From: Acanthosepion pharaonis
Lineage: Eukaryota > Mollusca > Cephalopoda > Sepiida > Sepiidae
Assembly (NCBI GenBank): GCA_903632075.3
Contig: CAHIKZ030005207.1
Span: forward strand, 406,001-470,000
Direction: 5' to 3'
Length of the DNA stretch: 64,000 nucleotides
The position numbers and the translations under genes were made by a program. Under the pieces are notes generated by a model. That model did no database searches. It saw only the letters and a list, made by a program, of their open reading frames with translations, and was not told where the DNA came from. Positions 32,001-43,429 of the stretch are shown piece after piece (position 1 is the stretch's first letter; the number at the start of each line of letters is the position of its first letter).

Positions 32001-32420
32001 ATATATATATTTTTTCACATACACAATATATTAACAACTAATTCTCTTTGATGCATATTTGATTGAAGACCACAAAAATATTCCTTTTGAGAATTTATTT
32101 AATTTTCTTTGTTTTCCCACAAGGGTTTTTCTGATGATTCAGAATCATAGCTGTAAATCTCAGTATTATTCATCCAAGTACTTTCAGCCATTTTGGTTAT
32201 CTTCAGGGAGCAACATTGTTTCCATTAGTGATAGGTGTTTGCTTTCTCCAGCATCTTATTTTGATAGTTTAGCATTATAAATTGAATTTGAATTTTTTAT
32301 CAACTGTGATGACAGTTTGAATTTTGGCAGTCTTTAACCTTCATTCCTGCAAAAAACTGTGTCAAAAGGATAGTTTTTCCCTTGACATCACTATTATTTT
32401 AACTACCTTAACTCCTCAGC
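32001..32420. other. Unassigned sequence
   Basis: An open frame at 32,059-32,280 has no recognised domain. Confidence 0.3.
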
Positions 32421-32730
32421 AATGTTTATTGGCTTGGTTTGTTTTATGGCATATCAACCTCAATGGGTCATTTAATGCTGACTACTTTTTTTTCCTGGTA
32501 ATATTTTTCATTTGTCAAAAATCTATTTCTGGTAATATCTTTTTCCTCAAAAATGTATAGCTTGTAATATAATTTAAAAAAATGTATTGCTGGTAATATC
32601 TTTTTTTCAAAAACATATTACTGGTAATAGTTTTTCTTCTTCAAAAATTTATTTCTGGTAATAATTTTTACAAAGTATTTCTGGTATTATTGTCTTACCC
32701 TGGATGCAGTTGTAGTTTATCGTCATACCC
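32421..32730 (+). repeat. Dispersed repeat E with internal ~35-bp tandem units
   Basis: Starts with GGTTTGTTTTATGGCATATC and CTCAATGGGTCATTTAATGC. It then has about five units of CTGGTAATATTTTT ... CAAAAATSTATT. An inverted copy lies at 43,430-43,700 with the same leader at its far end. Confidence 0.75.
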
Positions 32731-33119
32731 AGGACAGACAATGTTTATTGTATTATAAAGCAATGATTACAATTATAATGAAGCCTAAATATATGATGAA
32801 AGTGAATTTATATATTTTTTTAGTTTTTGATAATCTACGACAAAATTATTAAATACTATTTGAATTTTTTTTAACAAGAATAATTTATAATTTTTTTATT
32901 TAAACTAATGCAATATTCATAATTTACCAATTATAAAATTTTAAAAATTTATTTTAAAATATATTAGTGCATAATTAACATGTCACTGTTTATTTATGAT
33001 GGATAACAAAGAATAAAACTTCCTCTTCTTTCATCAGATTGTTTAGCGATGATAATGGTAATATTGGCCTTTTTTTCACAATAATGTTCACCATGTACAA
33101 GGCCCATGAATCACTTAGG
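32731..33119. other. Unassigned, very AT-rich
   Basis: Nothing recognised. Confidence 0.3.
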
Positions 33120-33245
33120 ATAGAGTGTTACAGTGTAAAAGGTAACACATTTTATAAGAATATGGGGAGAAGATAACGATTAACCCTAGACTTGAACAAG
33201 TTAAGATTATAGTGATTGGGGATATTGTTCTCATCTGAATCAATC
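33120..33245 (-). mobile_element. LINE A-related 3' fragment (A')
   Basis: The sequence GATAACGATTAACCCTAGAC ... GTTAAGATTATAGTGATTGG matches 36,370-36,420 and 50,255-50,300. In the 50.3 kb copy the same stretch encodes FPNQYNLNFFKSRINCYLS, the family A-like terminus. Confidence 0.55.
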
Positions 33246-33535
33246 TTAAACATATCCAAATCTACCATTCACCTGTACATTAAATACTGTTGCCATGTCT
33301 GCTTTGGTGCAAAGAAGGATCTGTCATATAATCGATGTTGACCAGCTATCCCTACTTCAGTTACTTTCTCACCAATGTGACGTGGCTTCTCTCTGTCTTT
33401 TCTACAAATATTTTCATGGCAGCTGATCTGAAAAGCTTTTTTCTCTTGTGCCCAGACAACATGAATTTAAGCATGCTACTAGATTGGCATCTGGGTCCCA
33501 ACTTAAGTCATCACAAGTTCTACAAAACTCATCAA
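33246..33535 (+). mobile_element. LINE family A fragment
   Basis: It contains the ATTAAATACTGTTGCCATGT region, then LTSYPYF... and LSMLLDWHLGPN, equivalent to STRLAV. It is truncated at the 3' side by the Gypsy remnant. Confidence 0.6.
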
Positions 33536-33539
33536 TTAT

Positions 33540-34100
33540 CGTTGAAGGCAGGGAAGTGCTGCAGTGAGACTTTTTAGGGATATCATCACCAGGGGCTTAT
33601 GATCACTCTCAAAAATAAATGAGATAGACATGGGATAAATGGTGCCATATATGTGATAATTCTCAGCACCTTCTGAAGCTTTGCTACATTATTCGAACTG
33701 AGTAGCGATTTTATCTGATCCACCTTAGCTGGCTCATGTAGTGTATCAAAGCTTTGTGTACTCTGCATATGTTCACAGCTTCTTGTACTGACAATGTCTG
33801 ATCTTTCAAGAGGAGTTGTTTTTGTAGCTCAGGATGTATCCGATTAGTCACTCCTCCATTTCTTTTCATCTTGAAATTTACATTTCTTTGCCTGTAAATG
33901 GCAACTTGTCAGAAAGTCATCAATATTCTTAGAATCCTCCAGTATGAATTTCTGTAAGCAAAAATAAGTGATTCTGAAGTTTATTTGGGGCTCTAATTGT
34001 TCTAGGAACTTTTCCTATACCATGACCAGATTCCGTTTGCCAGCCTCTTTCTCAAACTTCGATGAATTCTTCACCTGACATTAACTGGTTCAATTGTTAG
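33540..34100 (-). pseudogene. Gypsy remnant, internally deleted
   Basis: Minus-strand order: a gag-like block (GGVTNRIHPELQKQLLL and QEAVNICRVH near 33,850-33,760), then the RT thumb/connection (PAKVDQIKSLLSSNNVAKLQ and ITYMAPFIPCLS near 33,735-33,620), then the RNase H block FESDHKPLVMIS near 33,600. Protease and most of RT are missing between the first and second blocks. This is a different Gypsy lineage from the element at 4-8 kb. No LTR found. Confidence 0.75.
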
Positions 34101-34640
34101 TCTGGACATTCTGATCTTTAATGCATTTCTTTTTGATTAATACTTTTTTTTTGAACAACAGATTGATTTATCTCAAATAATACAGTGACAGATAACAATA
34201 ATATTGTACACACAATTTATCAGTGAGGATCTCATCCTGTGAATGATTTTTTTCATAAATGGCAGTTCTCGTCTTTTATTTTCCACCATGTTGCTCAACT
34301 ATTTCTTGTATTTTTATTTTATTATAGCCTTCTTTTAAGGGCTGTTTTAATTCTTGTCTCACTCCTGCCCTTGTTTGATAAGCTGTGCATCATTTTTGAT
34401 TTTGTTTTTTATCACTGACACTATGTAAACAGATTGATAGAACATGAAGACATATGTATGGTGCTAGCCAGCCATGTTTAAACTGACCTCTTTATTTTTA
34501 GAGAAGTGTTCTACAAGGGAGACAATTCTGAATCATGACAATATTGAGATATATTTGCTATCTAAAACCTAAAAATATTTTTTTAGTTTATAGTGGTTGC
34601 TATGTTTTTCACATACACTCCAAGTCATTTTATTCACCTG
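34101..34640. other. Unassigned AT-rich sequence
   Basis: No element recognised; short T- and A-rich runs only. Confidence 0.3.
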
Positions 34641-35387
34641 CGATTGGGTAATAAATTACTACTACCTTTCTATAGGACAATTTAACCATCACAGTCGTTC
34701 CTTTGAATCTTTTGGTTCTGAGCATACTTACCTATTCTTTTTATTATGAGTGTAGTGATTGGTTAATTTTTAACCAATCACATATTTTTAATGTAAGATC
34801 AAGTTTTCCCACGGTTCTGTGGGAGCCTACCTCTTTTCCTTAAATAGGGTGAATTTTCGGCAATAAGATCCAGTAAGATCCCAGCCATCAACACAAATCC
34901 ATGATCTTGCTCATCACACTCTAATGCGCACACAAACACAGAATTTCGTAACTACAAATTTTCTCTCTGTAACTTTCGCCAATCCCAATCAACCAGAACT
35001 TTGTTGATTCAAACCAGTTTATTCACACAATGTTATTCATTCTTCACATGCAATCTTTGCTCTAACAATTATTTCGGAACATTTATCTCACAAGAGAACT
35101 TTCTTCAAATGGTTGATTAAAATCAATCTACAGTCAAAGGGAAACAACTTCCTTCTCTTTAATCTACATTGTGAATACAAAACTATTTAATGCTTGTTGT
35201 TGTATTTTATTCAATATATATTTGTTGGTTAACAAATTGAAGTTGTTGTTATTATTTCTTGAATCCTGTATGTGGAAGTATCATTAATATAAATAGTAGT
35301 AGTAGTACCTATATGTTTTGGTGTTCCTGCAATGTTTAGTGAATCGGCCCGACGCTATATTTGGCACATACGCTACAAGTTCATAAC
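34641..35387 (+). mobile_element. LTR-like block
   Basis: Contains a palindromic CCAAT-type pair (GATTGGTTAATTTTTAACCA), AGAGAACTTT and GTCAAAGGGAAACAACTT words shared with 13.4 kb. Its end, GGCACATACGCTACAAG then TTCATAACA, resembles an LTR/PBS junction. No target duplication could be defined. Confidence 0.3.
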
Positions 35388-35645
35388 ATGCAAAGTCTTT
35401 AATAAGGTACATCACAAAGAACTATTGGAACTTCTAGGTAACTATGACAGATTTGGGAAGGATATGGATAAAAAAATGAATTCAGCAGATATACAAAAAT
35501 AGAAGTGGGTGTAAGACAAGGATGTGTCTTCTCACCAGACCTATTCAACCAATACAGTGAGGGAATTCTGAAAGAATAAGAAGTTCTACCAGGATTCATT
35601 ATTGGCAACTACAATCTTAACAACCATTGTAATGGTTAACATGGT
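35388..35645 (+). mobile_element. LINE family B, RT fragment
   Basis: Across two frames it reads KVFNKVHHKELLELLGNYDR, then SGCKTRMCLL-type (for GVRQGCVFSP) and LPGFIIG-type sequence. This is RT motif A to B of family B. It is the only RT-domain piece of family B in the window. Confidence 0.7.
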
Positions 35646-35799
35646 AGTAATAAGGAGACCAAGCAATCGGATTCAATGCTACAAAAGACTTCATTTACCA
35701 TTCAGTACGAGTGAGTTGTAGATATTTACTTTAATGAACTAAAGTTTTCATGTAGGAAGTAGCTGGCAACTAACGATCACTCTTTTAGTCTATTTTCTA

Positions 35800-35905
35800 T
35801 TACGATATGGATCACTATTTCTACTCTATCCTTTATTACCATATGGACCGCTATTCTCTACTCTATTCACTATACTATTCTCTATTTGGATCACTATACA
35901 GATTA
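35800..35905. repeat. Short ~33-bp tandem repeat
   Basis: About three imperfect units built on TATTACSATATGGATCACTA and TCTACTCTAT. Confidence 0.6.
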
Positions 35906-35929
35906 ATATTTGAGCGCATATTATCGAGC

Positions 35930-36190
35930 AAATACTATTAGTACATTATATTCACTTATGTGCTAATACCATTAGGAAAGATATGAATCCTCTTCTTCTC
36001 CCCCCAGCTATGGATAAATAGCAGGACAGATCGAGTTCTATAGCCTTGTATGGCAACTGGTCTATTGCAGAAAGAAATGGCAACCTACTGCAGGAAAAAA
36101 TTTGCAGTGTCAGTCATGTATCGAAAGATACATGATTGCTTAAGTGTGTATCATGTATGGCACATAACTGACTGACTATTAGTGTGAGTA
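35930..36190 (+). mobile_element. tRNA-SINE body and tail (head lost)
   Basis: Starts at the TATATTCACTTATGTGCTAA body, followed by CAGCTATGGATAAATAGCAG. It keeps the tail GGCAACCTACTGCAGG, GTCAGTCATGTATCGAAAG and GGCACATAACTGACTGAC. The same tail lies at 53,090-53,190. Confidence 0.75.
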
Positions 36191-36299
36191 ATATTCAAAG
36201 GCATCTGACAACAGCATTGTTCAATGGTGTACTGTAATTGTATCTGCAATTACAAAGTCTCTACTACAACAAATATTATGAAAATGACAACAAGTGTTC

Positions 36300-36450
36300 T
36301 TTGACATCACAAAAGTTACTGAATGAGAGAAGGTAAGAAGTGCAGTTTATGAGGATATATAGGAAAGATAATGGTTAGCCATAGACTTGAAGAGGTTAAG
36401 ATTGTGGTGATTGGGAAAGCATCATCTTGGGAAGATTCAGTGAAATATTG
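36300..36450 (-). mobile_element. LINE A-related 3' fragment (A')
   Basis: Same block as 33,120 and 50,210 (GATAATGGTTAGCCATAGAC; GATTGTGGTGATTGGGAAAG). Confidence 0.55.
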
Positions 36451-37574
36451 CTACATTGAAAATTTAGCACAATCTTCTGACTGATTTTCTCCCAGGTTTG
36501 GCCTTGTGCCACTCATAGCTAAGCAAATATAAATGTCACTGATGCATGTTCACGTCAGCATTTACAGACAACATGTGCAGGCAGTCAGCACTTACAGATT
36601 ATTAAACTTTTACGCATACATGCTTGCACACATACACAGAGAGGCATCAGCCTGCATGAACAAGCCAAACTTAAATCAGTGTGACAGTAATCAATTGTAC
36701 CTTGTATAAAAGCCATCTTATCAAAGTCTTAGACTTCCTTTACTGACAGGTATGCCTGAAAATATTTACTCAGATAAATATATCAATAAATCTTTCTAGG
36801 GATGACACATTAGATACTATAAGAAAGTTTTCAGTTCTCAAGGTAACATCTTTTAAAGCCTCTCAGGGTCACAGCACAAACCACTCTGCTTGATTTTCAA
36901 CTCACTCTTTTTTTAACCCTTGCTTTCCAATGACCTTCAGAATACCAAACCTAATGGAAAACTCCTGTCAGCCAAACCGTCTTTGTTTTTGTTTTCTTTT
37001 AACTTTCTTAAGCTTTGAGGGATTGACCATTTCAGTGTGGCATCAAGAAGAAAAGCCTGTAAATTCTGCTTCTGGCTTGATGACCCCAATTGGCCAGATC
37101 TGCAGATTATGTCAGGTGATTGAAGGAAGGTGCTGACATCATTTAGAAAAAAGGTTTAGCCTTCTTTCTTGACAAAGACTATGCAGAAGAGAAATGGTGT
37201 CTGTTCAACATGAACACAAACAAGAATCTAGATAAAGTAAGGTTAACATGATAAAAAAAAACATTTTTTCTTCATGGTCTCTGTCATTGAATACAATTAT
37301 TACAGATGTATTTATATATACTTGACAGCTGCACTGGAGGTATTTCTATATTTTATAAGAAATGATGTTTTGAGGAAAAGCTTTTTCCTGAATTGAAAAA
37401 AACATTTAGATTATTCTTTGCAAGTTTATATTAATGAGTTTAATTCACTTCATATAGTTGATTAATTTAAATTATTTTATTTGCATAGCCTCTGTATGCC
37501 ATAATCCACTATGCCATATGTTTTCTTGTAAGTACCATAAATTAACATTTCTTGACTAATTTGATATTAGGAAA
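36451..37574. other. Unassigned; possibly single-copy
   Basis: I see no repeat signature here. The 68-codon plus-strand frame 36930-37136 has a hydrophobic stretch (FCFLLTFLSFEG) and Cys-rich end, but no recognised family and no convincing splice sites. Confidence 0.3.
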
Positions 37575-37576
37575 AA

Positions 37577-37635
<59 letters not shown>
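37577..37635. repeat. (CT)n(AT)n array
   Basis: CT units 37577-37596, then AT units to 37635. It forms the left flank of the Tc1-like element. Confidence 0.92.
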
Positions 37636-37637
<2 letters not shown>

Positions 37638-39171
37638 ATATTCTCCAACAATATTGGAATGTCAAGGTCTTTTCTTTTACATTTGTTGTTCACTTAAGAT
37701 ATTTGGATTTAAGATAAAAAGACAAATATGAGACAAGTGTTCTTTTATTGCTTGGTATTTACATTTAGATGTGTTAAACAACTTAGTACATATCACCTTT
37801 GATATCAGATTATACCTTTTAGCTAAGCAAAAGTAAAGGAACAGATAGTCTTCAAGTAAATAACATTTAAAATTTGGTTGCAATAATTTCATCAAGCCTG
37901 TGGCCCATTGACATCACCACATTTAACTCAGCCTAATTTCAGTTCATGTTTTTTTCAAGCAGTTTCTTCCTTCAGTCCTCTCTTCAGGAGATGAAATGCA
38001 TGCTCTGTTGGGTTATGGTCCAGTGATTGATGTGGCCAGTGTAAAACTGTTCACTTTTTCCCCTGATGAAGTCCTTTGTTGTGTTTGTAGTATATTTGGG
38101 GTCATTGTCCTGCTGCATGATAAACTCCCCCATGATTAGTTTGGATGCATTTTTCTCTGGAAATTGGCAGACAAAATGTTTTTGTAGACTTCTGAATTCC
38201 TTCTACTGGGCCTATCATGATTTAAATCATCAATGAATATGAATGAGCCTGTTCCAAAAGCATTCCTGTAAACCCAAGCCAAGACACTGCCTTCATCATG
38301 CTTTACAGATGAACTTCTATGCTTTGGATCCTTTCTTTCTCTACACTTTGGCTTTTCCATAACTCTGTTATAAATTAATCTTGGTCTCATCAGTTCATAA
38401 AACTTTCTGACAGAATTTTGTTACTCATCACTACTTGCAAATTCCAATCCTGCCTTCCCATTCTTACTGCTGTTAAATGGTTTGCATCTTGTGGTATGGC
38501 CTCTATATTTCTGCTCTCAAAGTCTTCTTCAAATAATGGATTATGAAACCTTCACCGCTACACAGTGGAGGTTGTTGGTGACACTGTTTTGGGTTTTTCC
38601 TCACAGTTCTTACAATTTTCATCAACTGCTGTTGTTTTCCTTGGCCAACCTGTGCTATTCCTGTTGCTCAGTACATCAGTAGATTTTTTTTTTCTTTTTC
38701 AGGACATTCCAAATTGTTGTGTTGGTTATGTCCAATGTTTGTCCAATGGCTCTGATCAATTTTCCTTCTATTCTCAGCTTCAAAATGGCTTTCTTTTCTC
38801 CCATAGACAGCTCTCTTCATCCTTTTTAACAATAAATGCAGTCTTTACAGGTGAAACCCAATCCTAAAACCAAGAGTAGTCATTCATCATTATTTAATAT
38901 TTAAAAAATCAATCTAAAAGGCAATATCTGGGCAAATAGAAACACCTGTCCGTCACGTTCCAATAGTTTTGCTCACTTGAAAAATGGGTAGGTTAAAACA
39001 AAAGGTGATATGTCCTAAGTTGTTTAATAAATCTGAATGTAAATGCCAGAAAATAAAAGCTGAAATTTTGAACTTTTGTCTCATATTCATCTTTTGATCT
39101 TAAACTCAAATGTCCCCACTAACAACAAAAGCAAAGTAATTAGCCTTACCATTCCAATACTTTTGGAGGGG

Positions 39172-39175
<4 letters not shown>
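37636..39175 (-). mobile_element. Tc1-like DNA transposon, decayed, long TIRs
   Basis: Long terminal inverted repeats of about 190-200 bp: the left end starts ...ATATTCTCCAACAATATTGGAATG and the right end in reverse complement starts CAATCCCCTCCAAAAGTATT. Inner TIR parts also match (ACAACTTAGKACATATCACC). On the minus strand the transposase runs from about 38,840 to 37,920: an HTH region (KLIRAIGQT-type) and ITNTTIWNV, a linker with TGWPRKTTAVD, SSSVKHDEGSVLAWV near 38,300, HAAGQ*PQIY (the D region) near 38,120, and HNPTEHAFHLLKR (the E region) near 37,990. The whole is broken by stops. The element sits in a (TA)n tract, as expected for TA-target insertion. Confidence 0.88.
37920..38850 (-). 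pseudogene. Tc1-like transposase pseudogene
   Basis: DD(34)E-type transposase in fragments; the longest open piece is 84 codons at 38136-38390. Visible blocks in order: KAILKLRIEGKLIRAIGQTL (DNA-binding helix), RKTTAVD, KHDEGSVLAW, FIDDLNHD, EVYKNILSAN, and LDHNPTEHAFHLLKRG containing the final Glu. The central catalytic Asp region is split by frameshifts, so no active enzyme could be made. Confidence 0.85.
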
Positions 39176-39211
<36 letters not shown>

Positions 39212-39214
39212 CAT

Positions 39215-39258
<44 letters not shown>
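39176..39258. repeat. (TA)n with CATA/CACA core
   Basis: Right flank of the Tc1-like element; TA, then CATACATACACACACA, then TA again. Confidence 0.92.
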
Positions 39259-39261
<3 letters not shown>

Positions 39262-39554
39262 TCTTGGATTATTCTTCATATCTCTTTCAAGAAAGAATTA
39301 CTAAGAGACATGAACACAAAAAATATGAAAAGAAAATGGCTAAATCAATAACTTCGTGTTATTCAAAACATATAATACATAAAAATCAATCCAAACAATT
39401 TAAATACTAATTTACATATATAAACTCCAACTTACTTTTGTTTTTAGATATTGAATTGTATCACCTCAAGTCCTTGAACTTGCCTGACTTTTTCACTAAC
39501 TTGATGAATATCCATGAGCACTCCTATACCAGAAATTTTGAAAAACTAATAACA

Positions 39555-39717
39555 CTTTTCTCTTGTATATAAATACTTGTCACAAAATAAAATCCTTAGA
39601 TTTGCCTGGATAAAGCCCCTCAAAGGAGGAAATGCATTGACTAAGATAATTTTTCCTTTTGTTTTTATTCATATTATCCTTTTACAGATATACTCTATCT
39701 GAAATTTTTCATAGACG

Positions 39718-39752
<35 letters not shown>
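39555..39752 (+). repeat. Microsatellite-linked dispersed repeat
   Basis: It includes GATTTGCCTGGATAAAGCCC, CTCAAAGGAGGAAATGCATTG and the block shared with 28,431-28,530. It ends in CACACA then TA repeats at 39,718-39,752. Confidence 0.6.
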
Positions 39753-39753
<1 letters not shown>

Positions 39754-39859
39754 AACCTAAGTTTTGTATAAAAAGCATTGAAAAAGAAAAGGACTAAAAA
39801 TGGATTAAGGTTAACATTAGTATGTATCTATGTATAAATATAGCAATATAATCAAATCA

Positions 39860-40182
39860 GCATGCTACTAGGCTGGCATCACAGTCCCACCCTTTCACTG
39901 TCAAAATAGTTAAATGTGGCCGTCTCTTCTACTCCAATAGCTTCATGTCTCGCACCTCCCATCTGTGGAATTCCCTTCCTATTACTTGTTTCCCTCATAC
40001 CTATAATCTCCAAATATTCAAATGTAATGTCAATCGACATCTCCAGATGCCTGACCTATTCCCTGCCCTTCTCTTCATCCTTTCCTCCATCACGCCTCTT
40101 TACTCTCACTCCCATTCTGTAACCTGTTCCGTACTAGTGGCACCCGCCTTGCTTGGGGTGAAATGCTTAAAAAAAAAAATTA
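39860..40182 (+). mobile_element. LINE family A, well-preserved 3' end
   Basis: Open frames read FMSRTSHLWNSLPITCFP-like sequence (39,935-40,000) and SKYSNVMSIDISRCLTYSL (40,005-40,065), the same terminus as 56.1 and 63.6 kb. It ends in CTTGCTTGGGGTGAAATGCT and an A9 run. Confidence 0.85.
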
Positions 40183-40189
40183 TTTAATT

Positions 40190-40560
40190 GCCATGTGACC
40201 AAGTGGTTAGAACATTCCCTTTCGAACCATGGAATGTGTCAGGAATGTGAGTTGTTCATGTTATTGGTCTGGGTAGGTGATCCCAACATTTGGTACGTTT
40301 GCAATGTGCCTGAAAATCATAACACTGGTTGACTGAATCTTTGCGATGTGAGTGAAACTAGATTGGCAAAACTGTATGGAAGCTGATGATGGTCTTGCTA
40401 GAACAAAGTCACAAGTTATCAGGACTGATTTGTTTATACTAGCTTTTGATCAAAGAGCTGATCCTGACAGATTATGCACTCTCATGACACACGATGTGTA
40501 CCCATTCTCTGTTGTCTGTTCTTACAAAAAGTGTAACAGCCTTCAGCAATATAATCAAAT
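40190..40560 (+). mobile_element. Possible tRNA-derived SINE
   Basis: Begins GCCATGTGACCAAGTGGTTA (box-A-like) with CCTTTCGAACCATGG (weak box B). 40,270-40,290 (CCCAACATTTGGTACG) could instead be an LTR/PBS junction. No second copy is seen in this window. Confidence 0.3.
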
Positions 40561-40742
40561 CAGCTGTGCTGTATAGTTTGGCTTTTTGTTTTAGGATTCT
40601 GAATTATTTGTTCTTCATATATAATTAATAATCATAATAAATAAAAAATATACAATTATAAAATAAATACCCACTGATGTGTAAAAATGTTCTTTGAGGA
40701 GAAAAAAGTGTTCTAAACTTTAAAGAACAAATCATCATTATT

Positions 40743-40897
40743 CATTAGAATGGTGCTTCTAATAAGCAGCCTCTACTGGGAGTTGGATGTTTACAGTTAA
40801 TACACAACTCTCAGGTTGAACACTTAAGGCATTGTGTACTAAATGTACACATGAAACTCCAAGTAGAGGTTGGCTATTGGAAGCACCTTTCTTATAA
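40743..40897. mobile_element. Foldback MITE, ~150 bp
   Basis: Two ~60-bp arms in inverted orientation: GGTGCTTCTAATAAGCAGCC then TCTACTGGGAGTTGGATGTT on the left, and the reverse complement on the right (GGTGCTTCCAATAGCCAACC; GGAGTTTCATGTGTACA). The loop is about 25 bp. Confidence 0.75.
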
Positions 40898-42600
40898 ATA
40901 ATGAAAGTCCGTGTATGCTTACCTGTTCTTGTCTTGGATCAACCATTATCATCCCCACATGTCCCTATAAACTGTCCCTCTTACTCTGTAACTCTGTAAA
41001 CATTGACCTCAAGTGGCTTCACAATGGTCTATCAATGGCAACCACCAGCATTTCTGTTATAGTCAAACTTGTCCATTGTTTGACATTGTCCAACCAGATT
41101 TTACATTGGCGTCCTCTCTTACATTCATGTTCAATGGTGCCTTGCATGATGTAACATGTCCAAACCATGACATTTTTCTCTATTTGACAGTCATGAGAAG
41201 AGGTTCCTGGTGGCCCACAAAACTTTCAACATATTAAAAGTATAACTAAAAATAACCCAAACACTACAGATAGGCTACATCAAATAATCATACCCAAGTG
41301 CTCTACAAAGTCCTTTTGAGTCATTGCCATCAGCTGTCTTCATGTTAATCTTTTCTGTGGTATAAAATTTCATCCTTTTCAGTAATAATTTTAACTTTGG
41401 GAAAAGACAGCCATATCATGGATTCAAATCTGTAATGTGATATGCTGAAAGAATTGGGTGATACAATATTTTACCAAAAAACTCTGGACAAGAATGAGCA
41501 GTTCATATTTTCAAAATAACATTACTTTTCTGACAGTCCATACATTCCCTGATCTAATTCTTGCATTGTCAGTCTCAATTTTTTGTGAGTGTTGACTGCA
41601 TGCAGCCATCATTTTCAGTTCTGTTTACTGAAGGCCTAGAATATGGTTCACGTTCTACAGGTTTGACAGACAGGGATGATGTCATATTTTGACAAAGCAC
41701 TCTTCATTTGACATGAAGAATTCACTTACTTAGTCATTGTGAAGGTGACAATCTTATAGTGCAAACAAGCTCATGCAAAACAATTTTGCTGCAGGCTGAT
41801 GGTTCCATAGTAGAATTTTTCTTCATTCATACTCAGTACAATACCCGGAGATGGACTGCCAAATTATATCAAGGCAACACAACCGGTTCTGGAGATATTG
41901 AAAATGGCTGCTTACATTCTGGGCAGATCTCATATATCAATTCTGTGTTCATGGATGAAGAGCATCTGCATTCATAATGACAAAAGCAAAGGAAACAAGT
42001 TCAAGAGAATGAGAGTTTTGAAATGCCTAAGATCACTGCCAACATTTGTCTCACTCTGCTAAAAAGGTTGTTGTGATACGGGGGTATGGACCAGTCAGCA
42101 ATGTTTATGGGCAAACCTCTTTGTTTGTGTGAAAAGCCTAAAGAACAAAACATATCCATTTATTTTTCTGCTTTTGTCACTTTTATTCAATGTTACGTCT
42201 GCTTAAAGAACAACCCTTGTACTAACTTCCAACTCCACCATTCCTTTTTGTCATTGTTACCGTTTCCTTTTAGGATTTATGCAATGCAAAATATGGTGGA
42301 ATTTGGCAAGAATTTTGCTGAGAATTGTTGTGGATCTCTGCGCAGATTGCTTAGCAGGTTGGAAAGCTGGGTTGGCCTGGCAATAGAATCGTTCCTCTCC
42401 ATTGAATTAGAGGCACAGTTATTGTTGATTCTGATACATTTTTCTGCTTATGTGCAAACAGTTTTACATATGTATCTTTCCAATTATAAACTATTGAATG
42501 TCTATTGGCATCTATATGCACATGTATAAATGCATCTGTATGTGTCAACACAAATTTGTATGAATATGTATCTATATATTTATGTAATGAAATCTGTGCA
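40898..42600. other. Unassigned; includes a 147-codon open frame
   Basis: The frame 42086-42529 (plus) is the longest here not tied to an element or low complexity. It contains MVEFGKNFAENCCGSL and a Leu-rich end. A pyrimidine tract and TTTTAG just before 42,275 could be a splice acceptor. I recognise no family, so an exon is possible but unproven. Confidence 0.25.
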
Positions 42601-42605
42601 TGTAC

Positions 42606-42632
42606 ACAGACACACACACACACACATATATA
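42606..42632. repeat. (CA)n(TA)n array
   Basis: CACACA at 42,609-42,625 then TATATA. Confidence 0.85.
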
Positions 42633-42924
42633 TATTTTAAACAACTTAAATACAACTGAAAATATCTGTTCATTTTTTACTGCATTTTTTCAATTTTCAA
42701 GTTAGAATTTGTAAATCTAAATCAAATTGTGGATAGCCTATCCATGATTTGTTCTGATTTTATTAACATACTAGTATTTATTTCCCTCTTTATTGAGAAC
42801 TTGATGTTTTGATTACATTCAGGCATTTTAGAATTCAATTTAATTGAGAGATATTTATAATATAGATGATATATATGAAAGAACTCAGCTGCTTCAAAAA
42901 ATATATATTCATTATTCTAGCATT

Positions 42925-43050
42925 GTGAAATGAAGAACAAATAGGAAACGTTTATCAATCTAATATGTTTCACTTTTATTAAAGCTTCATCTGAGAAAGT
43001 GAAACATGTTAAACTGATAAATGTTTCCTATTTATTCTTCATCATTTTCT
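42925..43050. repeat. Foldback repeat
   Basis: GAAGAACAAATAGGAAACGT ... AATMTAATATGTTTCACTTT on the left pairs with its reverse complement at 43,000-43,045. The loop contains AAGCTTCATCTGAGAAAG. Confidence 0.7.
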
Positions 43051-43429
43051 TGGATTCCAATCCATATTTGATCTATACTTTTATCCCATACTAGGATTAA
43101 CAAAAATATCAGACTGGACAGAGACCATATCATAGGAAATTGTAACACACAAAAATCAGATAAAAATTTTCAAATAAATAGAGCTCAAAATTATTATTGA
43201 AGCAAACTTAAAAACAGTAGACTTTTATATATATATAAAATATATATATATATTTTTTATACCTTAAATCATCAAAAATGTATATATCAACCCTTCAGAA
43301 AACCAAACAGTAACATATTTTATGCACATTTTCTTCAAATCATTAATCTAGCATAATCAAATCCCACTCTCAGTTATAGCCCTGTCAGCTGGGGCTGTAG
43401 AATATGCCGACTGCACCTCTCCAGAGGGG
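43051..43429. other. Unassigned, AT-rich
   Basis: Includes a TA patch at 43,225-43,255 and the C10 run at 43,437-43,447 at its end. Confidence 0.4.
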
